Source: Phragmites australis
Taxonomy: Eukaryota; Streptophyta; Magnoliopsida; Poales; Poaceae
Direction of reading: 5' to 3'
Assembly: GCF_958298935.1 (NCBI RefSeq)
Contig: NC_084928.1
Location: 21,111,501-21,175,500 of the forward strand
DNA length: 64,000 nt
Made by a program: the position numbers and the translations under genes
Notes under the pieces: generated by a model
What the model was told of the DNA's origin: nothing
Database searches by the model: none
The model's input: the letters and a program-made list of their open reading frames with translations, nothing else
Shown: in pieces, positions 1 through 10,818 of the stretch
Layout of the letters: every line of letters begins with the position of its first letter
Numbering within the stretch: position 1 is the stretch's first letter

Positions 1-2345
1 TTGATGCGTTCACATTTTGATAAGCACAAGAAGAATGGAACTAAGCTTTGACACCTCGCTGATGCTAGCTAATGGAGAAAGTTCGATGTCATGTATCCAG
101 ATTTTGCTAAAGAACTAAGAAATGTAAGGTTTACATTGAGTACCGATGGAATAAATCCTTTCGGTGACATGAGCACCTCACATAGCACTTGGCAAGTGGT
201 TCTGGTCATCTACAACCTTCCTCCATGGCTATGTATGAAGTGAAAGTACCTTATTCCATCCATTCTTATCCAAGGACTAAAACAACTATCAACAATATAG
301 ACGTGTTTTTGAAACCATTGATGGAAGATATGGCAAAACTATGGAACGATGGGGCCCAGTTGTGGGATGAGTTTCGATGATAGTACTTCACGCTAAAAGC
401 CATGATTTTCGTTACCATAAGTGATTATCCTGCCCTTTTTTGCTTATCAGGACAAGTTAAAGGGAAGCAAGGATGTGTAGTATACTTGGATAAAATCACG
501 TTTGTGTACCATCCGTACTCACATAAGTTAGTGTATATGTGACATCAACGGTTCTTACTCAAAACTCACAAATACCACAAGATGAAGAAACATTTTGACA
601 ATATGGTTGAGCAAGGTACTAGTTCAAAACCTCGCAGTAAGGTACTAGTGTTTGAAATGGTCAAGAACATCAATGTTGTTTTTGAGAAGCCATCAAAGGA
701 TAAAAATAGGAAGAAAAGTGAGACTCTGACCGGCATGCTGTGGAAGAAGATGTTAATTTTCTTTAAGTATTTTCCCTACTAGAAGGACTTGGATGTTTAC
801 TATAGCATCGATGTCATGCACATTGAGAATAATGTGTGTGATAGCATCCTTGGCCTCTTATTGGACATACTGGGCAAGACAAATGATGGAATCAAGTCAT
901 GTGAGGGCTTGGTACGTTTTAAAATCAGGCCATAGCTACACCATAAAGACAGACCAAATAGGAAGCATTACATTCCCCTGGCTAGTTACTCTCTGATACC
1001 TGAGGAGAAAAAGGCACTATGCAAGTCCTTACATAGGGTGAGAGTCCTGACTGGCTACTCATCCAACATCAAGAAACTAGTCTCAATGAAATATTTTAAG
1101 TTAATCGGCATGAAGTCTCATGATGGTCATGTGATGATGACACAGATGCTCCCTACTGCAATCAGGGGTATCAAGCCATGATACATAAAGGTGACCATCA
1201 CACGGTTGTGTCACATCTTCAACTAATTGTACAGAAGGTGATCGATCCTGAAAAACTGGATGCTCTACATAGTTACTTGATAGAGACTTTGTTCCAACTT
1301 GAGATGTGCTTCCCTTCATCCTTTTTTGATGTCATGGTACACCTCTTGATTCACATCGTGAATGAGATAATTACACTAGGCCATGTATTCTTACATCAGA
1401 TGTATGCGTTTGAGTGGTACATGGGCATTCTCAAGGGCTATGCACGAAATCATGCTCACCTAGAGGGTTCCATGATCGAGGGCTATAGTACCAAGGAAGT
1501 CATTGAGTGTTGCATTGATTATATAAAAGATGCAAAAATCGATTGGTGTACTTGTATCTCAGCATGAGGGGAGGTTGTTTGGGAGAGGGACAAAAGGAAA
1601 GAAAAGATTCACCGATGAGGATTACAAAGCAGTAGAAGAATCACATTTCACCATCTTATAACAGCTCAAGATAGTGGATCTGTACGTCGAGCAACACCTG
1701 AATGAGATTCAAATAGAAAATCAAGGCCGCTCAGATGACTGGCCTCACCACATGGTTCAAGGACCAAAACCTACAAGATGGTGAATCCATAGATAAAAAA
1801 AGTGCTAAAAATGTTGGCTTGTGGTCCATGAAGTTTAGTTACGTCATGGCAAGCGTATGACATTAATGGGTACAAATTTTATACCAAAGAAAAGGATAAT
1901 AAGAGCATAGCCCAAAATAGTGGCATTTAGATAGAAGCCTATGACACAATAGGGAGAAAGAGCACCCACTATAGGTTCATAGAAATCTGGGAACTTGACT
2001 ATGGAGTGAATTTGTAGATCCTTGTATTTCGGTGCAAATGGGTCAAACACTCAAATGGCATGGCGGTGGACAACTACGGGTTCACAATTGTCAACCTCAG
2101 CATTGTAGGCCACATAGATTATCCGTGGGTACTTGCTGATCACGTCACACATGTTTTCTATATAATCGACCCTGTGAATGAAAGGCAGAACATAGTTGTT
2201 GCCAGAAAACAAAGAATTGTCAGAGTTAAGAATGTGGAGGATGAGGAGGGTTGCTTCTACAAGTTTGTTCTTTTCTAGATCTCCAAAAGGTGGCACGCTA
2301 TCGAACTGATTGTATTCTTTGATGCCCACATCCGCCTTGATGGTG
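1..2345 (+). pseudogene. CACTA (En/Spm) TNP2-like transposase, decayed, 5' end outside window
   Basis: This is a remnant of the DDE transposase of a CACTA DNA transposon, the enzyme that cuts and pastes the element. The reading is broken by several stops and frameshifts. From about 55 to 380 the frames carry the TNP2 core (LSTDGINPFGDMSTSH, then IDVFLKPLMEDM..LWNDG). From 1178 to 1567 an open stretch of 129 codons matches the DUF4218-type region (LFQLEMCFPSSFFDVMVHLL, then YMGILKGYARN and EGSMIEGY). From about 1850 to 2280 the frames YDINGYKFYT, IWELDYGVNL and MAVDNYGFTIVNL match the DUF4216-type C-terminal region. The order is that of grass TNP2 proteins. No intact product is possible. Family assignment rests on recognised motifs; the decay is seen directly. 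Confidence 0.85.
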
Positions 2346-2380
2346 TAGGAAAAATAGTTCAAGGCAAATAGTGCTATGTT

Positions 2381-2479
2381 ATGTAACTTAGTTTCCAATG
2401 TGATTTTCATGTTATGCAACTTATTTTCTAATGTGACATTCATGTTATGTAACTTAATTTTCAATATGATTATTGATTC
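2381..2479. repeat. 33-bp tandem repeat, three copies
   Basis: Three head-to-tail copies begin at 2381, 2414 and 2447, each starting ATGYAACTTA and differing at a few positions. Because 33 is a multiple of three, the open minus-strand frame crossing it shows an 11-residue repeat built around KLHNM. It lies just after the transposase remnant and before subterminal-type repeats, so it is probably part of the CACTA element. Confidence 0.8.
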
Positions 2480-2547
2480 CCAAAAGTGACAAAAAATGAT
2501 AATGTTTAATAGGCATGTCAAAAACATATTTAAAACAATTTTCACAA

Positions 2548-2690
2548 ACCGTAATGCATTTCCACAGGCGGTTTCTTACGTCCATCGCCTATGAAATCCA
2601 TTTCCATAGGTGAGTGCTATAGTCTACCGCCTATGAAAATATATTTTCACAGGTGGATTTTTACATCCACCACCTATGGAAATGTATTAC
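2548..2690. repeat. CACTA subterminal-type inverted repeats
   Basis: Short motifs of the type CCGCCTATGAAAA and TTTCCACAGGCGG recur in both orientations at 2560-2690 and can pair as hairpins. Grass CACTA elements carry such subterminal repeats as transposase-binding sites. A TATATATA box follows at about 2691-2698. It is unclear whether this is the 3' flank of the first element or the 5' flank of a second, shorter element ending at 4590. Confidence 0.65.
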
Positions 2691-2698
2691 TATATATA

Positions 2699-4436
2699 GC
2701 CTGGCAGGAGGCTCTAAAACCTATCCCCCATTCATGAACTTAGATAGCACCGACAACATCCATGCACGCACCGCCGCCGTTGACACCCTCTCTGGTGTCC
2801 TTCGGCCTCCATTTTGCTGCCGATGCCTACCCCATGCCTGAGCCCCTCCTCCCGGTGCCTTCCGGCCTCCCTCCTCCGAGCGCCGCTGATGGATGCCCTC
2901 TCTGGGCTCCCTCCTTCGTGCGCTACTGACGCCCTCCTCCCGGAAGCACCACCGGCCGACTCCCTCTCCAGCCTCCCTCCTCCACACGCTGCCGAAGTCC
3001 TCTCCGGCGTCCCTCCTCCGCATGTCACCGTCGCCTCCTCCTGGTAAGCCCTCTGCCACAATGACTGCTGCTTGCACTGGTTCAGTAATCGAAGATATTC
3101 TGGAAATTGGGGTCATTTATGGTAAATTATTTTATCCAATTTTGCATAAGAAATACAGATGCATACATATTCTGGATTATTTCTGTATCATGAAATAGTT
3201 ATGCTTGAGTACTGTTTGATTGAAGTTAGCATGCACCGAAGAGCTTGATTGCAGTGCAGTGATATGACATTTCTAATTATCTATAAATATCATAAGAGTT
3301 TTAGATTAACTTATTTGGTTAAAGAGTGAAAAAGCCTAGGTGTACTATACCAATATTTGTTGAGTTTTATTGGTTCGTATGAAAATTTTGAAGTACTACA
3401 AATAAATTTGTATTCACATCAACCATACTATATTGCAGTAGGTTCATTTTGAAACCATGGATATCAATTTTTTAATTTAATTAAATCTTGATATAGGGTA
3501 GCTATATGAAGCTTGGGCTCCGCAGTCTGAAGTTCCTTTCTTGATTGGTAGTTCTGTGTTTCACTGGTGTAATTGAACATCTTTTGGCGAAGGCTATCAA
3601 CATGCTAGACCTATATTATGGTCATTCCTGCACACATTTCTTTGGCATCATAACGTGATTTGGTTGTTTGCGTGCTGCTCGGTAATGCTGTGTGATAGGT
3701 AACTATGTAACATGACAATACAAGCTGTGATTTTTCCATAGAAGTGACCTCTACAAAATATTCAGTATCTATACCACCATGTGTTAGAATTATTGTGATT
3801 TTTCCAAGATTTTTGGAAATCATATCGATGCCCAAATAATCCACCCAAATTTGAAAAGTGGCCTTCTTTAAATAATTATGTAGAAATATCTATCCATCCA
3901 AATTGGGCGATTGTTGTCAAAATGGAATCCTCATAGGATGTCCTACTATGCTAAATTTTCATGAATTTTCATTGCAGGCATGGAGGATTGAATGTACTTA
4001 ACTTCTCACTCACCGACAAGGATATCTAAAACATCCAACGTGACATGTGTTGGTTCATGATGTATGAAATCATCCACAATAAAGGTAGGTTCTTTGACCA
4101 CCAAGTTGAATTGGCTAGCCATCCGAGGCTTTGTGAGTGGGAGAGGAAACAATACTTTTGGTAATGTTTGTTGAGTTATTGTTGTACTTGTGTTGAATAT
4201 TGTCTTGTGGTGAAATTGTCTTATAATGTAAATATTGTGTTGAAATTCTGTTTTGAAATGTTGTTGAATATATAATATCTTGAAAATGTGTTGAAATCTA
4301 GAGGGAACAAAATATATGTCCATTACAAATTTAGAATGAAATACATACCACGGATGGGTCCTTATGTTACTCATCTGTGGTATTCTATCTATCTATAGGC
4401 AGATACTAAAGTGTGTCGCATGTGAAAACCTATTAC
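2699..4436. other. CACTA interior, no recognisable gene
   Basis: No coding signal is supported. Positions 2760-3050 are rich in CCTCC blocks and form an imperfect repeat of roughly 45-60 bp, which opens several frames on both strands without resembling a known protein. A GTAAG follows CCTCCTCCTG at about 3044 and could be a splice donor. From 3050 to 4436 the sequence is AT-rich with only short shadow frames. Confidence 0.5.
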
Positions 4437-4590
4437 CAGAGACAGTCCGCTTAAGGAACCGCCTATGATGGTCCGCTTAAGGAACCGCCTATGGAGATAG
4501 GTCTCCACATGCCTTCAACCAAAGACGAGTGACAAAACGCCTCTGTAAATGGGTTACCACTCGTCTCTAAAAATTGTTTCTATAGTAATG
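4437..4590 (+). repeat. 3' terminus of a CACTA element
   Basis: A 27-bp unit containing GTCCGCTTAAGGAACCGCC occurs twice at 4445-4495. It is followed by the GACGAGTG...CACTCGTC inverted pair and then TTTCTATAGTAATG at 4577-4590, a degenerate form of the CACTA terminal inverted repeat (canonical end TTTTCTAGTAGTG). The neighbouring base 4591 starts, in frame, a different TNP2 fragment, which supports a nested insertion ending here. Confidence 0.65.
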
Positions 4591-5259
4591 AATATAAGGT
4601 TCGGGTTGAGTACAGATGTGACGAATCCTTTCGGCAACATAAGCAGTAGTCATATTACTTGTAATGTGACTATATATCTACAACCTTTCACCTTATATGT
4701 GTATGAAGCGTAAGTACCTTATGATGCCATTGCTAATCAAAGGGCCAAGTCAACTTGGCAATGATATTGATGTGTACCTGAAACCATTAGTTGAAGATCT
4801 TCTTATAATGTGGAATGATGACGTACATGTATGGGATGAGTACAAACGTAGGAACTTCACCCTACGCTAAATGTTGTTGGTAATAATCCAAGATTGGCCT
4901 GCTCTTGTTAACCTATCGTGATAGTCGGTAAAATGATACAATGGATGTGTCTAGTACTTTGAAGATACAATGGGCCAGTGGCTGAAAAACACCCAAAAAA
5001 TACTTTACATGCATCACCGTAGGTTCCTTCTCCCGGATCACCCGTACCACATCAAGGCAAAAGCTTTTGACGGGACAAGGGAGACTGGTTAAGCTCCAAA
5101 GATTAGCATAGGATGATAGGTATTTGAGATGGTAAATAATATTAGAGTTTTCTTTGGAAAGGGGTGAGACAGTATAAATTTCTGAGTGTAAAAGGAGCTC
5201 CTATGTGAAAAAAGAGATCAATATTTTGGGACCTACCTTATTGCTAGGACCTGGATGTC
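4591..5259 (+). pseudogene. Second TNP2-like CACTA transposase fragment
   Basis: The + strand reads NIRFGLSTDVTNPFGN from the first base, then KGPSQLGNDIDVYLKPL and WNDDVHVWDEY after a frameshift. These are the same TNP2 blocks as at 120-380 but from a diverged copy. Stops and frameshifts are frequent. The fragment ends at 5259, where a Tekay-like LTR begins with TGTGAGAACTG, inside the block that normally reads toward the transposase catalytic region. I did not find the continuation on the far side of the insertion. Confidence 0.75.
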
Positions 5260-5896
5260 CTGTGAGAACTGTTCAAATTGTATTCGAATTAATCAAATTA
5301 GATGATCGTTCAATAAGATGAGAGCTAGCACATGCCTGTCTCTTGATGTGCCACGTGTTAACCCATATATCAAACCAACAATCGCAGTCACTAAATGATT
5401 AAGATGAATCCAATCTTGGTAGTAATGGTATGTGTTTTATGCCCAAGATCGGGACACAAACATTTACAACAAGCTTCATCATAACAAGACACAATAAAGA
5501 GTGAGTAATTTAATTATATTACAAGTCTTTAGAATCATTAAAAGTTAAATAATTTAAAATACTACATGCTAAAATTAAAGGATGAGAGTTAAAATAAACA
5601 ATTTGGGATATGAGCAATATGTCGAACAAGTTCTAGACTAAGCAAAATACATCAAGTTCATAACCTATCACATGATCATTACTACGCAGCGGAAATATCA
5701 TCTAAAAACAACAAAAGAGGTTGTGCCATTTTCCATAAGGCACCACCGATTCACCATGAGTAGCACACCACTAATCTTGGCCATCACCGTTATCGGTGAA
5801 CACAAAGTAGCCACAGACTTACTCATCTTCACCTGCAAAAACTCAATAATAGCATCATGAGTATGAAGGTACTCATAAGACTTACTCATATGGTAT
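5260..5896 (-). repeat. E1 3' LTR, piece 5 (U5 end)
   Basis: Begins TGTGAGAACTGTTC at 5260, aligning with TGTGAGRGAACCGTCC at 44251, 45698 and 51521. It also shares the landmarks ending in GAGTGAGTAATT (about 5500) and CTACGCAGCGGAAA. It is interrupted at 5896 by the Gypsy derivative and continues at 23203. Confidence 0.75.
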
Positions 5897-6614
5897 TTTT
5901 GGGGGAATTACCACGTTAGCCCCCGTTCGTTGACTTCGGCCATAATAGCCAAACCCAAAGGCAAAGTAGCAAGAGTAATGTCGAGACAGAGATGTTTTCC
6001 CTTATGCCCTGCAAGGGTTAGGCCCGAGGATGTACAACAAAGAATTGGAGATCCAAATGTACGAACGGTGGTCCCAAAGGGAGCACACGAAGTAAAGAAT
6101 AGAGAAGGGATAAAGTGGTAACGATGCCTGGGAGGTGAAGCCTAGATGTGAAGACCGAAGGACGAAGGGATGCGGTGAAGCCCGAAGGACAAAGGGTAAA
6201 ATGAAGCCTAGAGGATGAAGGGGTGTGATACAAGGACCTTTGGGCAGAGAATGAAGGTCTTCCTCAAGAGAAACATGTGGGTTAGCAAGAGTTCAATGAG
6301 AAGACAACCAGAGGAAATATGCCCATAGCCCAAAAGAGGGACTCAATGCAGCTCCTTTGGGACACATATCGGGTTTAGGTAATACAGGGCAATGTAAATG
6401 TACAATGACTGCAATGCCTCAGGAATCTTCTAGGATATTCCTTATGGTTAAAAGGAATAGTCCTCTAGATAAGGGGCACAAATGTAATGATGATTGGTGT
6501 GGTTGAGGTTTGGCTATATATACCCACACCTAACTGATGTGCTAACAAGAAAAGAATGGTTATTACACTCACTATTATGACTACTTTCACTACGTTACGA
6601 TCACTATCCCAACA
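5897..6614 (+). repeat. Left (5') LTR of the Gypsy derivative
   Basis: Aligns along its length with 22515-23197, for example the shared block GTCGAGACAGAGATGTTTTC. The TATA box GGCTATATATACCC is at about 6520 and the repeat ends CCCAACA. The first bases (TTTTGGGGG) have drifted from TGTTGGGGG in the right copy. Confidence 0.75.
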
Positions 6615-7769
6615 TACCTGACAGTGACAAGGGGGGCCACCATAACTGGATGCCTCACTTCAAACAAAGCAGAGGGCTAGGACACATCATGAAGAAAGTT
6701 GCCAACACATTATTCAAACAAATAATGTTACAACATTACGAAGAAGTTGGAGGATCAGCCAAAGATCCCGAAAGATCACATGAAAACATCTCCTTATATT
6801 TATGGTTGCATGCTAGTTGGAAGGAGAAGCCATGCCTAGCATCAAGGGGAGCTTCAGAGTCTGTTCCCTTGTCGGACCAACCCCCGAACCAAAGGGTCTC
6901 AGAGGATGAAACCTCAACAAACATGCCAAGCACAGTTGGCCTATCCTCCTCGATAGGCTCCTATTTAGGACTAAGGAGCTCTACCTCTGATAAAGGCTAT
7001 GCACCCCTGCGCTTCCTTTGAGCTTAGTACTAAATCATCAAATTTCATCCAGAACCCTCGAGCCTCAATGTTGTAAATGTTCTTAATAGCCCTTAGCTCC
7101 CAATCATAATCTTTGAAGTCCCCATGGGGATACCTAAGTAGAAATCTTTTCCATGTTGCGCAAAGCATGTAAAGAAAGACCTTTGTACTCCATGTTCAAA
7201 GGAATTACATCCAACATAGTCCTCTTTGGGCTGGGTCCCAAGGATAGGGTCTTCTCCCACCTAAAAGTAGGAGAAGGGCCGCGGCCGGTAGTGCGTTTGA
7301 AACACTAAAAGAGTGAAGAAGAAAAATAAGGAGTTTGGCCAACAAAAGCTTGTTCCATTACCAAAAGTTTGCCTTATATAAAGCCTAATAAGAACTGGTA
7401 TGTTTACAAAATAAAAAATGAAAGCATTAGCCTATGACCTATCCTACGACCTAATTAAAACTTTGGCAGAGCAAGGGTCAAAGATTCACACTTGGGCTCC
7501 ACCAATATTATCTCCTTTGCACTGGCCTCCCTCTACCATGCCTCCGCCATGTGACCCTTTGTGCATAGCTACCATAGAGGCTGAGTCACTAGCCCCAACA
7601 CTTTGGGCACTAGTGAAGGATTTGGCCTAACCGCGAGAGAACTAGTACTTCTCGAAGAAGGCATGAGCAACCATCTTCACTCCATGACTCACAGCCTTCA
7701 CAACATTTCCCATTGGGAATTCATAACTTGATGCTCAAACACCTTTGAAGTGGGAACATCCAGTAGCTT
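6615..7769. other. Interior of Gypsy derivative, weak coding remains
   Basis: No convincing gene. Two short minus-strand open stretches (6971-7168 and 6736-6933) may be the worn C-terminal end of the antisense protein upstream, since they lie in the same direction just after it. I see no RT, integrase or protease motif on either strand. Confidence 0.4.
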
Positions 7770-10472
7770 TCATAGTAGTGAAGGTGGATTTGATGGATGC
7801 CCTAGCACAAAAGTCGCTGAGGTTGCACGCGCCAGACTTAAGGAAAGCAGTGGCGTGATGAATCCACCCGAGGGCACCCAGGAGGTCAGCTTCACCCAAA
7901 ATGGGGGAGCGTGACTCATACCCAGCTCAAGAAGCAGCGTGGATACTGCGGTAAAAGTAGTGTGGAAATCCTTCATGAGAGCGGCCAACTCCTCCTCTCG
8001 AGCCGTTTTCTCATGCTCAAAGGCCATTCTTTCGTGTTCGCAGGCGGTATCAGATGTTTTCCTTTGTTCTTGCTCCATCTCAAGGTGGCCTCCACAAAGA
8101 GCATTCTTTTCTTCTCCCCCCTTGAGGGCTTCATTAGAAGTGAATCACCACTTGTCTTCCTACTCGAGGGCACCCTCTGCTGCGAGCAGTCGATCACTCT
8201 CCACCTTGAGATTGGCCCAAAGGTTCTTCACCTCATATTTGACATGCAGGTGCTTGGATATAGCCTCATCCCCGCTAGGCTTGAGCATCAGCAATAACTG
8301 TCCAGGCTCCTTGTGCCAGACGCAACCCTTGTGGAAAATAAATATGTCAAGTCAATGTTAATGAAACAACACTAAAAGTGAAGTGCACGAAACCTCACCT
8401 TTGTATGCTTGATAATGATATGGTCCATCAGAACAAAGGAGGTGAAGTGTGTAGCCATCGCCTCGGCCTACATCTATTCAACTGATTCAACAAGCGTGAG
8501 AAGGGCTTTCGTGGTGCTTGGCCTCGGGAAGAGATCGGTATAGTTAAAACCCTCGAAGGCCGAGGTGCTATCACTCAACTGTGGCATGTTGAGGGTCCCC
8601 ATCAGCATCTTATCTGTCCTTAGATCAAACCACACTAGAGAGGAATTGTGGGGAGAGGTGCTCTCAGCTACAAAATGAGGCACTAGAAATGATATAAGAA
8701 TAGAAAAAAAAATTACGTGAAGTCTTTTCCCCAACCAAGTTCTCCAAGTAGGCATAGAGGGCATCGTCAGAAGAGTCTCAGGGGGCCACAGTGGGAGGTG
8801 AGCCTTCACCTACATCGGCCTCATCACCCTCCGAGTCCGAGTCAAACACACAAAAGACACCTTGAGCCACACGGTCACCTCCACGTGCAGGAGGTACGAT
8901 GGTGAGTGGTGTTGCAGCAACTGGAGATATAGCTGAGGCCTTTGGGGCAGATGAAGTGGCCGCGGCATCACCATCGTTGCTTAGTTTTGTTGACGCACCA
9001 CAATTTTCATCGTGGCCTTCAACGGCCAAGGCAACCTATTGCTTCTTAGATCCTGGCATGTTTAGAACCCTAGGGCTGCGGTAGGGAACCAAAGCAGCTA
9101 TAGATGTAGGGAGATAATTGAGAGCTGCCTTTGTTGCTTTCCACCTTCGTGTAACCTCCAAAGGTGAATGGCAGGGCCCATAGGATAGGCCGAGGTCGTC
9201 CATAACATGGTTGAACCATGGTTTTTTCACCTTCGTGGTTAATTCTTCGTGTTCAACCCATGTATGCATCCTAAGTAGAACCTCTGCTTCGGCCACAACC
9301 TCCTTGGTGCTCCCCGAAACAAAGAATAAGCAATCAAAACAATTCACAAAAAACAATATCGAAGCTTGTTAGGATCCTGTATTGACCAACGCCTGCGAGA
9401 GAAGGTGTAACCACTTATTTATGTACATTTTCTTAAGGAAAGAGCCTACCTATCCGGGAACATGAATTTTAAATCTCTAGTAATCGTGGATCAGCATGCG
9501 TCTACCTTGGGGGTTGAAACACACACAAATTATACGAGACATCTCAGCTTACTCGATGCTCCTTCGAGTTGAATCTTGAAAGCATGAAGCATGTCCGACG
9601 ATGCCACAGGCGGCATGTCAAATTTCCAACCAAAGGAGAGTTGGCCAACCATGGCTATGCAATACTCCTTGATGAGGTCACAGAAGCCATGATGTCTGGA
9701 AATTGTTGCGATGGACTGGACCCTTGCCTTGACATTATCTGTGAACTCCACAATTGGTCTTCTTCGGAAGATGATTTCTTTGGCATTGGAGGATATCTTG
9801 AACCTGGTAGGAATCTGATGGTAGAATACAAATTATGTTGGGTCTTCACAGGCACCTCCACCCCCTGAAGGGAACATAAGAGGCAACACACTCCTCTCCG
9901 TTCACCTATAGCTTCTTCAGCTAATAATGTACATAGTGCAGGTACGCGAAAGCTGCGGTGTTGGGTTTTTGACCTTGGGACTTCTAAGCTCACATAAAAG
10001 TAGAGAGGTGAATGATGGAATTCAGCGTCAATTGCTGGATCTGCAGCTCATACATGTTTAACACATTAGCCACCATAGCTATCCATGGGAAGCGAAGGAC
10101 AGTCACAGAGAATTCAATGAATACCTTGATTTTGCAGTTGTGTAGCTGTGGGGTCGACTCTTCAGGAGAAGGTACCCGAGCATCACTGTCTTTGCATAGC
10201 CAACCTTTCTCCAACAAACACCTGATATATTCTTCAGTGCACCAGCTAACCCCAAAGTATGGTGTCGAAGGAACCTTGTCACTGGCACATTGGAGCCTGG
10301 ACTTCCTCACCTTGCTAAACGGGAGGAAGTAAAACCAACATAGAATAAAGGGCTGACTACCCGAAGGGTTGAGAGTAGCCCAAAAAGATGAGTGGAGGCA
10401 AGAGATATATGACAAGAGAAAAATGCTGACAAAGGGAGCGGGGAAGGAATTACCGCAAAGGGTGGGGATCAC
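7770..10472 (-). pseudogene. Antisense PF04195-like (putative gypsy-type) protein, decayed
   Basis: A series of minus-strand frames in one direction looks like the plant family Pfam calls putative gypsy type transposon. The 5' part (10472-9990) includes VFIEFSVTVLRFPWIAM followed by ELQIQQLTLNSIIHLSTFM, matching the block that in the family reads like FxxFxxxLRFPxxxFxxxxLxxYxLQxxxLxPNxIxxLxxF. Downstream frames hold an acidic Ala/Ser-rich stretch (8778-9029, with DSDSEGDEADVGEG) and a Glu/Lys-rich likely coiled coil (7770-8078, EQEQRKTSDTACEHERMAFE). Stops and frameshifts separate the pieces, so no intact product. It runs opposite to the LTR promoters. Extra antisense frames are known from Tat-lineage grass elements. 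Its role is unknown. Confidence 0.6.
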
Positions 10473-10483
10473 CTATATATATA
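10473..10483 (-). promoter_or_regulatory. Candidate TATA box for the antisense frame
   Basis: TATATATATAGG reads on the minus strand directly ahead of the first open codons of the antisense frame. Position and orientation fit a core promoter independent of the LTRs. Sequence match only. Confidence 0.35.
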
Positions 10484-10810
10484 CCTCACACCCAAACATC
10501 ACCAACTAAAAACCAAGAGCACAATACCACATAGGGTGAATACTGAGGTGACACGTGTCTTGGCGCACAGGGCCCACAATGCCCGCTTCATATTTGTGCA
10601 GTAAAATTTGTGGGACATGGGACTAACATGTGGTGGCAAAGGGGGGGCACGTAGTGCCTGGAAACCTCCCATACCATGGTACAACACCATAAATACGAGC
10701 GCCAAAGGTGCTATGGCACCTGACATTCCATTGGAAATCACAAGCGTCACCACTTAACTCCAAATGACATGTGACTATTCACCTCCTAAAAACTGGCTTA
10801 ACTTGAAACC

Positions 10811-10818
10811 TATAAATA
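10811..10818 (+). promoter_or_regulatory. Candidate TATA box of the F-box-like gene
   Basis: CTATAAATACC lies about 125 bp before the ATG at 10938 on the + strand, with a pyrimidine-rich leader between (CTTGACTCTCCTCTTTTGCC). This suggests the gene was carried with its own promoter rather than as a retrocopied coding piece. Confidence 0.45.

Noticed and set aside
2721..3198. Overlapping Pro/Arg-rich frames near the CACTA subterminal repeats
   Set aside because: Produced by CCTCC-rich imperfect repeats; all frames on both strands are open together.
5672..6233. Short frames on both strands across the E1 LTR and Gypsy LTR junction
   Set aside because: They cross an insertion border and lie in LTR sequence; no protein similarity.
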